Notes under the pieces: generated by a model | What the model was told of the DNA's origin: nothing | The model's database searches: none | What the model saw: the letters and a program-made list of their open reading frames with translations, nothing else | Program-made: the position numbers and the translations under genes | Assembly (NCBI GenBank): GCA_026018925.1 | Contig: JAKSZU010000009.1 | Span: 36,074,415 to 36,138,414, forward strand | Direction: 5' to 3' | DNA: 64,000 nt | Origin: Tupaia tana | Taxonomy: Eukaryota; Chordata; Mammalia; Scandentia; Tupaiidae | Part shown: positions 22,046 through 30,905 of the stretch, in pieces | How the letters are laid out: each line of letters begins with the position of its first letter | Position numbering within the stretch: position 1 is the first letter of the stretch

Positions 22046-22297
22046 GCTAAAAGTCGTCCAAGAAGGACGAGAGGATGCCCGTTGGAGGCTAAAAGTCGTC
22101 CAAGAAGGACGAGAGGACGCCCGTTGGAGGCTAAAAGTCGTCCAAAAAGGACGAGAGGACGCCCGGTGGAGGCTAAAAGTCGTCCAAGAAGGACGAGAGG
22201 ACGCCCGTTGGAGGCTAAAAGTCGTCCAAAAAGGACGAGAGGAGGCCTGGTGGAGGCTAAAAGTCGCCCAGAAAAGGGCGAATGATTGCCCAGTGAA
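22046..22297 (+). repeat. Six 42 bp tandem repeats forming a hairpin array
   Basis: Six head-to-tail units, each starting GCTAAAAGTCG. Five carry the inverted repeat TCGTCC-loop-GGACGA with an AAGAA or AAAAA loop. The last carries TCGCCC-AGAAAA-GGGCGA, where one T-A pair is replaced by C-G so the stem is kept. The unit is 14 codons long and one frame stays open through all copies, giving a basic repeat (EAKSRPRRTRGRPL-like). That frame lacks an ATG, so an RNA role is more likely than a protein. The position, 50-300 bases before the gag start, is where retroviral packaging and dimerisation signals lie. Confidence 0.9.
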
Positions 22298-22342
22298 GGG
22301 CTACAGTGCCGCTTTATCTCTACAAAGAGCCCAGAAATCAAC

Positions 22343-22913
22343 ATGGGGAATAGGCTATCCCCAGCTTGCACTGCTCACAAGGAGGAGCTATTGTATTTGC
22401 TAAATCAGGCTGATCACTCGGTACAGTCCAAAACCATTTCTCAGATGTTAGTAAAAATCAGTACCCGTTGTCCTTGGTATCCTGAGGCTGGATCACTGGA
22501 ATTAACTGATTGGGAAAAAATTGGTATCTGCTTACATAAAGAGCCACGTGCTCCCATAGAAATATTACATGCCTGGCATTTGTGTAGAAACACCGTATTT
22601 CAATTTGGTAAACCTGATGACCTTGAGCCTCCTCTGAAAGAGGTATTGACAACTAATGCAGAGATCAGACATAATCCAATTGCCCTACGGGCTTCTCCTG
22701 CTCCCTCTCCCCCATCCAAGGCCTCATCTAAAAAACTGCCTAGGGAAAAAATTGCCCAAGGGATGTTTGGAGGAATGTCTGAACAGCGCTCTACAAGAAG
22801 GGGACACTTCCACGCTTTCTGTCTATCCTATTAAACGAAAAAGGGGACAAGCCACATATGAATGTTTACCTTATAGTATACTTAAAGAATTTAGACAAGC
22901 TATCACCGAAATA
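22343..22913 (+). pseudogene. gag: gag, N-terminal part (matrix and linker), broken
   Basis: The ATG at 22343 gives MGNRLS, with Gly at position 2 as expected for a myristoylated Gag. The first ~130 codons stay open and have matrix-like character (LTDWEKIGICLH, ILHAWHLCRN). A frameshift around 22750-22780 moves the reading to another frame that carries on as CLEECLNSALQEG and later LPYSILKEFRQAITEIG, the usual start of the capsid. Gag is then cut by the SINE head at 22914. The N-terminal capsid domain that should follow is missing. In an intact virus Gag assembles the particle; this copy cannot supply it. Confidence 0.85.
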
Positions 22914-23028
22914 GGGACCAGCAGTTAGCTCAATGGCTATGTCGCTGGACTCCCACGTAGTCGACCGCAGTTCGCGTCCTGGACCTGGTGGCTTAAAACT
23001 CATGCCGGGCGCGTGTGCGTGCGTGCCC
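22914..23028 (+). repeat. SINE head inside provirus gag
   Basis: GGGACCAGCAGTTAGCTCAATGG through GCGTGTGCGTGCGTGCCC is the first 115 bases of the main SINE family, in the same orientation as the provirus. The body, tail and A-run are absent and I see no target duplication, so it was not a simple SINE insertion. The A and B boxes are present. It joins directly to an integrase fragment, with CCC shared at the junction. Confidence 0.92.
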
Positions 23029-23142
23029 TCTTTTTTCAGACCCTATTACTTCTCATCAATTTTTCCATCGAAATGCAAAAACGTTGTCTCGTCAATTTCA
23101 CCTGCCCTTGGCTCAAGCTAAGGACATTGTTAAGTCTTGCAA
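23029..23142 (+). pseudogene. pol: Displaced integrase zinc-binding (HHCC) domain
   Basis: Translated from CATCAATTT near 23055, this gives the signature H-x3-H, 23 residues, C-x2-C (HQFFH ... CNHC), with AKDIVKSC before the cysteines. This is the N-terminal zinc-binding domain of a retroviral integrase. It normally lies in pol, between RNase H and the DDE core. Here it is inside gag, between the SINE head and the capsid C-terminal domain, in the provirus orientation. The equivalent domain is missing from its normal place in this provirus. The fragment is only about 35 codons plus a short leader. Confidence 0.85.
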
Positions 23143-23724
23143 TCATTGCCACCAGAAGTCTTCAGGCAAATAGCCACCATTGCTACTCGTGCATGGAGGA
23201 AAATACCTGACTCTTCTGGGGGAGGCCTTTCTTTTGTTAAAGTGTGTCAAGGGCAACAAGAAGCCTATGACTTATTTATAAACAGATTGCAAAGATCTTT
23301 GTACAGGCAAGTGGAGAATACAGATGCAGCTCAGGTACTGTTAAAACAACTAGCCTTTGAAAATGCTAATATTGATTGTCAGGAGGTACTGAAAGGTATT
23401 TATGCCAAGCCCACCACCTCTTTAGCAGACATGATAAAGGCATGTCAGATAGTAGGTACTGAAAGTCACAAACAAGGATTGTTGGCTGCAGTATTGAGAC
23501 CTTCAAATAGAAAATGTTTTCATTGTGGAAAAAAGGGACATTTTGTCAAGAATTGTAGGGAAAAACAAAAAAAGCCTTCCTCAAAATGCGAACGCTGTGG
23601 TAAAGGCGTTCATTGGGCTGACCAGTGCTATTCTCTTACTGATATGTCGGGAAACCCGATACCGGGCCCGCCTCCAGCCCAAAACCCAAGGAGGCATCGC
23701 CCTTATCCCAGTCCAGCCCAGTAA
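23143..23724 (+). pseudogene. gag: gag, C-terminal capsid and nucleocapsid
   Basis: An open frame runs to a stop near 23722. It contains the capsid major homology region (QGQQEAYDLFINRL) and two CCHC zinc knuckles, CFHCGKKGHFVKNC and CERCGKGVHWADQC, followed by a proline-rich tail. These belong to the part of Gag that drives capsid contacts and binds RNA. The reading frame itself is intact here, but it has no start of its own and is cut off from the matrix by the SINE/integrase patch. Confidence 0.92.
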
Positions 23725-23763
23725 CTGACAAATGCCCTAAGCAAACAACTAGGCTAGCAATAT

Positions 23764-24110
23764 ATGACCGTTCATGCTACGGCCGGGAGTGCTGGCATTG
23801 ATTTAATTACCCAAGAGGATGTTTCTTTAAGTTTGCCAGGAGAAGTTTCTCTAGTAAACAGTCAGCTATCAGGACCTCTAAAGAAGGGGCACATGGGGCT
23901 AATTCTCCCTCGGTCCCATATTTTTAAAAGAGGACTATTTGTTACACCCGGAGTCATTGATTCAGATTTTACTGGTATAATAAAAATACAAGTATGGTCT
24001 TTTCTCCCACAAAAAGTAAAAAAGGAGAATCTATTGCACAGTTAATATTGTTACCATATGTGTCTGTGACCCTTGGTAATATTTTACGAGAAAATTAGGG
24101 TTTTGGATTT
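23764..24110 (+). pseudogene. pro: dUTPase of the gag-pro region, frameshifted
   Basis: The frame encodes AGSAGIDL (motif 1), LPRSH where a Ser-rich motif 2 is expected, and GVIDSDFTGIIKI (motif 3) of trimeric dUTPases. A frameshift in the A-run near 24017 moves the rest (GESIAQLILLPY) to another frame, and a stop follows near 24097. A dUTPase fused upstream of protease is a mark of betaretroviruses and related class II elements. It would hydrolyse dUTP to protect reverse transcripts from uracil. Confidence 0.88.
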
Positions 24111-24458
24111 ACTATCTTAAATGTTAATATTCCAATCCAGCAAGAAAAACCTACCTTAACACTTCTGGTAAATAATCAGAAGGCTGTTGGTCTATTAGAC
24201 ACTGGAGTGGATGTAACTGTTTTTCCGATTTCGAGCTGGCCTGCAGCCTGGCCTAAAGATCCTACCCGAGAAGTCTGGGGAATAGGAGGAACCTCACCAA
24301 TTTACAATAGTCGAGTGTCTTTAGACTGTGCTAAACCAGATAATCCTCATCAGATTATAGCAAAAATTCAGCCGTTTCTTATTGAGATACCATTTGTGAT
24401 TTGGGGTAGAGACATTTTACAGCAACTTAAAACGACCATACGATCCCCTTTATTGTAG
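24111..24458 (+). pseudogene. pro: Retroviral aspartic protease remnant
   Basis: The catalytic triad DTG is at 24198-24206 (LLDTGVDVTVFP), with the flap GIGG and a C-terminal GRDIL block. The next residue pair is GVD rather than the common GAD. The frame is open for the protease itself but is separated from the dUTPase by a stop. Retroviral proteases act as dimers to cut Gag and Pol. Confidence 0.88.
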
Positions 24459-24512
24459 CGGCATCGGTAGCGACTGCCTCCCATTGCCTGGAAAACCCAA
24501 GACCCTGTCTGG

Positions 24513-24735
24513 GTGGAACAATGCCCATTAAGTAAAGAAAAGTTAAAAGCTGCCGAGGCCTTAACTGAAGAACAACTCAAGGCAGAACATATAGAAGAAA
24601 CAACTTCTCCTTATAACACGCCAATATTTGTAGTTAGAAAGAAATCAGGAAAATGGAGACTTTTACAGGACCTTCGAGCTATTAATCAATTAATGGTCTA
24701 TGGGCTCTTTACAATGTGGCCTACCTAATCCTAAC
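24513..24735 (+). pseudogene. pol: RT N-terminal fingers only
   Basis: The frame encodes the start of [23 protein letters not shown], then [13 protein letters not shown] and LLQDLRAIN, the conserved fingers region. A frameshift then hides a [11 protein letters not shown] motif in another frame. After that the sequence jumps straight to integrase. The palm with the catalytic Asp pair, the thumb and RNase H are deleted, so no polymerase can be made. Confidence 0.88.
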
Positions 24736-25330
24736 CTTATTCTTTTGGAATACAAGGTGTTTTGTGTGGGTGACTGCTGACACTTCTGAAAATTCTGCAG
24801 CTGCAATAAGACACGTTCTAGCTGCTATTTCTGTTATGGGCAAACCTAAATCATTGAAAACAGACAATGGCCCTGCTTATACTTCCAAAAAATTTCGTGA
24901 CTTCTGTACTGAGTGGGGTATTCAGCATGTTACAGACATTCCATACAACCCCACCGGTCAAGCAATTGTTGAGCATATGCACCAACGTGTAAAACAAATG
25001 CTCTCTACATTTTTAAAACAAGAAAAGGGGGATTTAGGGCTAGGGCCCCCCCTCTGCTCATGCTGCAAAATTGCTTTCTTTAACCATGTTTAAATTGAAT
25101 CATCTAAATTTGACTTTTGATGCAAAACCACATCTTTGGAGTACAGCATGGCAACGCATGTCATCTTCACAAAAGCTCCCTCAAGCTAAAGTTTTCTATA
25201 GGATGCTTCTGGATCCAACCTGGCAAGGCCCAGTTCCTCTAAAAGAGGGTATGCTTCTGTGCTTACTCCTACAGGTCCAGTTTGGATTCCGTCTCGGTGC
25301 GTACGACCTGCACACCATGAGCTGGCATCA
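24736..25330 (+). pseudogene. pol: Integrase core and C-terminus, N-end replaced
   Basis: The core keeps the second and third catalytic residues of DD35E: Asp in KTDNGPAYTS and Glu in GQAIVEH, with 35 residues between. The first Asp would fall at a NTRC position where Asn is now read, right at the deletion junction. A frameshift occurs after LKQEKGDLG, and later PVWIPSRCVRPAH marks the C-terminal end in another frame. The HHCC domain that should precede the core is absent here and is found instead inside gag. Confidence 0.85.
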
Positions 25331-25871
25331 GACGCTGCAAAACCCGATACCGGATTTCCAGCTGAACATACAGGAGAAAGAGGACCAAGAAAAGAAAGTG
25401 CAGTCCAGCCACAGCAAGTCCTAGCACTTGGGGTGACATCAAAGCATTAGCCAATGATGCTCAGGAAATGCTGAAGAAGCAAGATGAAGAGCCAACTCCT
25501 GAGAACTTGTTCATTGCTACTTGTTCATTGCTATGTGTGCCAAATTGACTGCTAACTCTATGAACACTTGCGACCAGGATCTCATTCCTGCAAAAACAAA
25601 AAATGTTAACTATGCTATTGGCTTTGTTCAAATGTCTATAGGCTGGATTTTTACATATATGACCTACACGTTTAATTATATTTTAGTTAAATCTATCTCA
25701 TAACAGCTTATACTACCTTAGTTGCATAGCACCAATGCTGCCCTCTAAGAAAATGATGTTAACTAATTTTATACTATGCTACTTAATTGTTATAGTAGTC
25801 ACCTAATGCCTGTGTGTATCTTTTGGTACTGACCTCCCTCCTAGCAACTCAGGCCATGTTGGCTTTAAAAC
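25331..25871 (+). pseudogene. env: env traces and 3' noncoding
   Basis: Short frames such as LANDAQEMLKKQDEEPTPENLF and a hydrophobic stretch near 25620-25700 could be the ends of an envelope gene, after deletion of almost all of it. A further hydrophobic piece near 25770-25800 could be a transmembrane anchor. No complete surface or transmembrane subunit is present. This call rests mainly on position. Confidence 0.45.
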
Positions 25872-25885
25872 AAAAAAGGGGGAAA
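25872..25885 (+). promoter_or_regulatory. Polypurine tract
   Basis: AAAAAAGGGGGAAA lies directly against the 3' LTR, as needed for plus-strand DNA priming. Confidence 0.92.
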
Positions 25886-26503
25886 TGTGGGGACACGTTT
25901 AAGAGAGAGAGTCTGTGGTGTGGGGACATGCTCTGAGCAAACACCACCTGCTCTTTTGGGGTTTGGCAGAACCTTGTAACTTGTCTTTCCTTGACCTTGG
26001 CTGCAGACAGGGCAAGGGTGGAAATTGCTAGGGGCGTTCCAACAGACACATGTGATAGACTTCAAGAAACATCTTGGTAAAATCCAATCCCTGCTCTGCA
26101 TCTGAAAGGTTCCTTAGCCTACTCTGGGTGTGGTGGTGCAAGAAGATCTTTAGCTCCTTCCCCACACCTAACAGCTAGTTCTCTGCATTAGAAAGGAAGA
26201 TGAGATTTTCTCTTGATGGGATTATCACCAAGGGATACACCTGGCCTGGGGTGACTAAGCTCTCATAGATTTGTTAACTACTTCTTATTATCTGTAACCT
26301 GGCAACCAATGTATGAAGTGTCGTAAAACATACATGTGTAATGTCTCCCTGTTCTATAAATAAAGACGTCCAGTTCATCTGGGCGGCACAAGTTGCATGG
26401 GCTACCTAGGCCCAAGCTGCCTGTGTCCGTTTCTACTCTATCTTTTGTCTCATTTTTTCTGCTTCTTCCATAGTAGCGCCGAGCCTGGGGGTGGACGCCG
26501 ACA
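25886..26503 (+). repeat. Provirus 3' LTR
   Basis: The same 618 bp as the 5' LTR, with no difference seen on reading. It holds the polyadenylation signal for the element. Confidence 0.97.
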
Positions 26504-26509
26504 ACAATC
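26504..26509. repeat. Provirus target-site duplication, right
   Basis: ACAATC, identical to the six bases before the 5' LTR. Confidence 0.95.
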
Positions 26510-26567
26510 ATAAAAATCTTAGTAGAAAAGGAAGGAAAAAGGGAAGAAAGTATATTTAAATAAATGA

Positions 26568-26766
26568 GGCTGTCCCAGTCATGTTGGTTGAGGAAGTAGG
26601 GCACAATTGTGTGAAACTGGAACCACATGCAAGGCTCATGTTCAAGCCCAGGTTGACCCAAACACACCAGCTACCCATGATCCTGGCTGGTTGGGAGGCT
26701 GGGAAGTATTGTGGCATGCTGAGGCCTTGCCAAGGATTTCTCTCTTTCTCAATAATAAAATAATAA
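26568..26766 (+). repeat. SINE, probably tRNA head with 7SL-like body
   Basis: A head with a B-box-like TGTTCAAGCCCAGG leads to TGGCTGGTTGGGAGGCTGGG and CATGCTGAGGCCTTGCC, ending in an ATAATAAAATAATAATG tail. It resembles the dimeric SINEs at 10113 and 17422 but is more diverged. Confidence 0.45.
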
Positions 26767-26899
26767 TGCTGAAAATTCCCCAAATCTTGGAAGTGCCATT
26801 ATATCCAGGTACATGCTCAAAATTTGCCAATTGGTTTCTACCAAAGGAGACTTCACCAAGTCCTAGTGTAAACAAATTGTTAAAAATAAAAAGGAAAGA

Positions 26900-27214
26900 A
26901 AGGATTTTGAGAGCAGTAGAGAAAAGAAGCTCATATACGAGGAAATGATTATAAACTGTCAGCAGATTTCTTAGTAGAAGTTTTGCATACCAAAAAAGAG
27001 TGGACAATATATTCATAATGGTGTAGAGAAATCACTGTTAATGAATAGTACTTTTCCTGGAAAAACTATCCTTCAAAATAAAGGAAAAATCAAGACTTTC
27101 AGACATAAAGAAAAACTCAGTGGCTCCATCATCACTAGACCTGCCTTCTGAGAAATGTTAAAGGTATCTCTACAAGTTGAAACAAAGTGATGCTAATTAG
27201 AAACATATGAAAGT
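26900..27214 (+). repeat. Old L1 ORF1 end (right of provirus)
   Basis: CAAGACTTTCAGACATAAAG, CATCACTAGACCTGCC and GAGAAATGTTAAAGG are the 3' end of L1 ORF1. It continues the element found left of the provirus. Confidence 0.6.
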
Positions 27215-27520
27215 GGGACCAGCTGGTGGCATGGTGGTTAAGATACTGGCCTCTGGGACCAGCAGTTAGCGTAATGGCTATGTTGTCGGACTCCCATGTA
27301 GTCGACTGCTGTTTGAGTCCTGGACCCAGTGGCTTAAACTTACATCAGGCGCGTGTGTGTGCGTGCCCAAGATCCTGAGAGGAGAATGGAGGAGAAGGGA
27401 TTGTAGCATGGCCATCCCCCCGGGGGGTGACTTCTCGCTTTCTGTCTCTCTGTCTCTCTCTGTCTTCCTGTCTAGCGCATGCGCCCTATGGCAAAAACTT
27501 CTCAAAAAAAATATATGTAT

Positions 27521-27566
<46 letters not shown>

Positions 27567-27785
27567 TGGACTCCCACATGGCCTATTGTGGCTTAAGTTC
27601 TGGACCCAGCAGCTTGAAAATCATGCTGGGCAGTATGTGTGTGTGCCCAAAATCCTGAGAGCAAAAAGGAGGAGAAGGGATTGCGCATGACCATTCCCCT
27701 GGGGGGTGATTTCTCACTTTCCTGCTCACTGTCTCTTTCTGTGTCTCTCTAGTGAGTGCACAAACCCTATGGCAAAAATCTAATA
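27215..27785 (+). repeat. Older SINE split by a younger SINE
   Basis: The head (GGGACCAGCTGGTGGCATGG) stops after GATACTGG. The rest (ACTCCCACATGGCC to CCCTATGGCAAAAATC) resumes after 27563. The older copy has the decayed CpG pattern. ATACTGGCCTCT and ATACTGGACTCC on the two sides form the younger element's target duplication. Confidence 0.88.
27255..27562 (+). repeat. Young SINE nested in the older one, with (AT)n tail
   Basis: A full copy with GCGCGTGTGTGTGCGTGCCC and CCCCCCGGGGGG blocks. Its A-tail has turned into GTATGTATGTGTGTATATAT and then about 20 AT units. Confidence 0.92.
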
Positions 27786-27927
27786 TGTATATATACACGT
27801 ATGTATGTATACATGATATATATCTGTGTATGTGTGTGTATAATATATATACATATATGTATATGAAAGTATAAAGTACACTAGTAAAGGTAAGTATATG
27901 GTCAAATTAAGAATATAAGTGGGCTAT

Positions 27928-28031
27928 GGGGCCAGCAGGTGGTGTGGTGGTTAAGGCACTAAAATACTAAATGGCTGACTACAGTTCAAGTCCCAGGCTC
28001 AGAGGCTTGAAAATCACGCAGGGCACATGTA
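27928..28031 (+). repeat. SINE head fused to an L1 3' end
   Basis: GGGGCCAGCAGGTGGTGTGG to CAGGGCACATGTA is the first 104 bases of an older-type SINE. It passes without a gap into L1 ORF2 (CCAACCCAAATGTCC). The pair is bounded by AATATAAGTGG and AATATTAGTGG. Confidence 0.75.
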
Positions 28032-28528
28032 CCAACCCAAATGTCCACAAACAGATGAATCGATTGAAAAATTATGGCACATATACACTATGGAATGCTA
28101 CTCAGCCATAAAAAGCAACAAGGCCCTGGAATTTGATAGAAAGTAGATTTACTGCTGAGTGAAGCAAGCCAGGCTATGAAAGACATTGTATTTCTCCACT
28201 TAATATATCCCACTCTGCACTCTGTGGCAGAAACTGAAAGATTAGAGGATATAGAAGAATGGAAAATGGTTATAGATACTGGAGACAGTGTGGGAAGAGG
28301 GTGGGAGATGGGGAAGAGTAAGAGGAATGTGATCAAGGAGAAAAATAGAGGTGAGACATTTAAGGGACACAGAAATGGAGGATTGTCTGTTGATCATGTG
28401 TATGATATCTTCAACTGGACTGGTGGGATATATGTGTTCATGTTCAGTAAATTCATTTTACAAGCTGTGATGATGTATAGTAATTGAATGTATAAAATAA
28501 AATAATGAAAAATAAATAAATAAATAAA
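28032..28528 (+). repeat. L1 ORF2 end and 3' UTR
   Basis: ACAAACAGATGAATCGATTG, CTACTCAGCCATAAAAAGC, the 3' UTR and an AAATAAATAAATAAATAAAAA tail form the last 500 bases of an L1, sense strand. Confidence 0.88.
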
Positions 28529-28536
28529 AATATTAG

Positions 28537-28776
28537 TGGACCAGCCAGGAGGCATGGTGGGTAAAGCAGCCAGATCCCACATGCTGACTGCATGATTTGA
28601 ATCCAGACCAGTGGCTTAGAAAACACTGGGCACATGTGCATGCATGTGCAAAATCCTAAGAGGAGAACAGAGAAGGGATTATGGAGTGGCCATTTCCCCA
28701 GGGGGATGAGTTCTCAATGTCTTTTTGTCTCTTTTCAGGAATTGCCCTATAGCAAACAAACAAACAACTAAAAAAA
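28537..28776 (+). repeat. tRNA-derived SINE, older subfamily
   Basis: A head GGACCAGCCAGGAGGCATGG, body TCCTAAGAGGAGAACAG and end GCCCTATAGCAAACAAAC. CpG sites are decayed. Confidence 0.85.
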
Positions 28777-28927
28777 GAATTTTAATAATGGTGGTATATA
28801 AATCACTTATACCTGTACTATAAAGATTAAAAGGCAAAGGTATTTAAATGCCCATAACTGCAATATTCCATTAATAGACACACCATATAAAATGATATAA
28901 AGTGTGACTTCCAAAAGTTAAAATGTG

Positions 28928-29167
28928 GCCCCAGCAGGTAGTGTAGTGGTTAAGGTGCTAGACTCCCACATGGCTGACCATGGTTCATGTCTGGGACCCG
29001 ATGACTTGAAAATCACTCTGGGCATGTGTGCATGTGTGCCCAAAATCTCAAGAGAAGAATGGAGAAGGGATTTTGGCATGGCCATCCCCTCTGGAGAGTG
29101 ATTTCTCATTTTCCCTCTCTGTCTTTCTCTGGTGAGCACATGTGCCCTATGGCAAAATAAACCTTAA
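28928..29167 (+). repeat. tRNA-derived SINE, older subfamily
   Basis: Head CCCCAGCAGGTAGTGTAGTGG with TTAAGGTG, and end GCCCTATGGCAAAATAAACC. AAAGTTAAAATGTG flanks it on both sides as a 14 bp target duplication. Confidence 0.93.
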
Positions 29168-29239
29168 AAAAAGTTAAAATGTGAGAAGGGAGAGTAGAAG
29201 TGTAGAGATTTTGTTTGCTTGGCTTACTTATTTGTTTGT

Positions 29240-29474
29240 TTTTAGTATAGAATGCATGTACTCACCAGAGAGAGACAAAGTGAGAGAAAGTGAGAAAGCA
29301 CACACAGGGGGAATGACCACACTGCAATCCTTTTTCCTGCCATTCTATTCTCAGTATTTTGAGCACATGTGCCCAGTGTATTTTCCAAGGCACTGGGTCT
29401 GGGACTCGACCTGTAGTCAGATGAGATCCATGTAGGATCCAGCCACCTTAACCACCATGCCACCTAGCTGACCC
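29240..29474 (-). repeat. tRNA-derived SINE, older subfamily
   Basis: Reverse strand: GGGTCAGCTAGGTGGCATGGTGG head with TTAAGGTGG, then the standard body ending in a CTCTGGTGAGTACATGC-type stretch. Decayed CpG sites. Confidence 0.85.
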
Positions 29475-29599
29475 AAATTATAGAGTTTTTTTATTCAAAG
29501 TTAAGTTTTCATTAGCTAAAAATAGATTCCTACAACTGTATGATGTTTTAATGTAAGGCTCATGAAAATGGCAAAGTAAAAACTTATGAAGATACATGA

Positions 29600-30312
29600 A
29601 AGTTGAAAAAGAAAATAATTCTCCTACACTGTTGGAGGGAATGTAAATTAGTACAGCCACCATGGGAAATGATATGGAGTTTCCTCAAGAACCTACAAGT
29701 AGAACTACCATATAACTCAGTAATACCACTTCTAGGTATTTACCCAAAGGACAGAAAAACACAGTCAGAAAGACACTTGGACATCTATGTTTACTGCAGC
29801 TTTATTCACAATTGTAAGACATGGAATCAATCTAAATGCCCCAAAATGAATGACTAGGTTGAAAAAAGTGTGGCACATATACACTATAGAATACTACTCA
29901 GCCATAAAAAACAATGAGACCCTGTTGGTTGATACAAACTGGATGCATATAAAAGATTTAATGCTAAGTGAAGCAAGTCAGACTAAGAGAAATGTTGTAT
30001 ATCCCTACTCAATATATATCAAATCTCTACATTCTTTGACAAAATTGAAAGATTCAAAGATAGATATAATAGCAGGGAGGGCAAGTGTAAATACAAGAGA
30101 CTGTATAGGAGACAGTGGCTAGTAAGAGATGGGAGGGAAGAGATCAGGATAAAAACATTTAATAGACACAAGAATGTAAGATTTTCTGTTGAAAATGATA
30201 TTTATAGTAATATCTTTAACTTGATTGACATGCACTGCATACATGCTTTGAAAAACCATATTCTATGCCATAAAATTATACAATTATTAAAATTTTTAAA
30301 TAAAGGGGAAAA
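29600..30312 (+). repeat. L1 ORF2 C-terminus and 3' UTR
   Basis: CTCCTACACTGTTGGAGGG, CCACTTCTAGGTATTTACCC, GGCACATATACACTATAGAA and TACTACTCAGCCATAAA identify ORF2. A short open stretch encodes a WHIYTIEYYSAIKN-type end. The 3' UTR ends in an A-rich tail. Confidence 0.88.
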
Positions 30313-30719
30313 AAAAGAAAAGAATGCCACCACAGGAAATCATCAAATTACAAATGAAGACAGAAAGAGAGAAAGAAAAGAACAAAGGACATAACAAACA
30401 ACTAGAAAATAACAGCAAAATGGCAGTAGTAAATCTTTATCAATAATTATTAAATACCAATGGATTAAATTTACCAATCAAAATACATAGAGTGATTGAA
30501 TGGGTTAAAAAATAAACCTTACCTATATGTTATTTTAAGAGTATCATTTTAGCTTTAAGAACACACATAGACTGAAAGCACAGGGCTGGAAAGAGATATT
30601 TCATACTAATGAAAACCAAAAGAGACAGTGGTACTATACTCCTATAAGAGAAAATGAACCTTAAGTCAAAAACTCAACAAGAAAAAAAAAGTATTAAAAA
30701 TGATAAAGGATTCAATTCT

Positions 30720-30905
30720 TTTTTCAGATTATTATTGTTATTATTTATTCTCATTATTTTTTAAACATTCAATCACTATGTATCATTTGACATGTAAAGA
30801 GAATTTACCCAACGTGAAATACTTCTCAGACCTGTCCAGCTGAGAATACTATACATGTTATCATCAGCAGGTAATAAACCATTTCTGTGTCCAACTAATG
30901 TCATA
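30720..30905 (-). repeat. L1 3' end, antisense, inserted
   Basis: AACATTCAATCACTATGTATC, CCCAACGTGAAATACTTC and TGTTATCATCAGCAGG form the antisense L1 terminus. Confidence 0.8.

Larger units (their letters stand above)
20773..26503 (+). mobile_element. Defective class II (IAP/betaretrovirus-like) provirus
   Basis: The element is 5731 bp long with two 618 bp LTRs starting TG and ending CA, a 6 bp target duplication, a tRNA-Phe-type primer binding site and a polypurine tract. In order it holds a leader with a hairpin array, gag pieces, a dUTPase-protease region, the start of RT, an integrase core and traces of env. dUTPase in the pro region, two zinc knuckles and the 6 bp duplication place it among betaretrovirus-like class II elements. 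It is dead for protein-coding: frameshifts, stops, loss of most of RT and all of RNase H, and a SINE/integrase patch in gag. The LTRs read as identical, so the copy is young although its interior is old and broken. It probably moved with proteins from an intact relative. Confidence 0.95.

Noticed and set aside
22046-22297. CRISPR array
   Set aside because: Regular repeats are present, but the units are contiguous with no unique spacers, and the context is a vertebrate provirus.
21952-22371. Reverse-strand 139-codon frame through the 42 bp repeats
   Set aside because: It is a mirror of the repeat array. The direction opposes the provirus and no start context or domain is present.
27535-27565. 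AT-rich unwinding element or replication origin
   Set aside because: It is a degenerated SINE tail that became an AT microsatellite.
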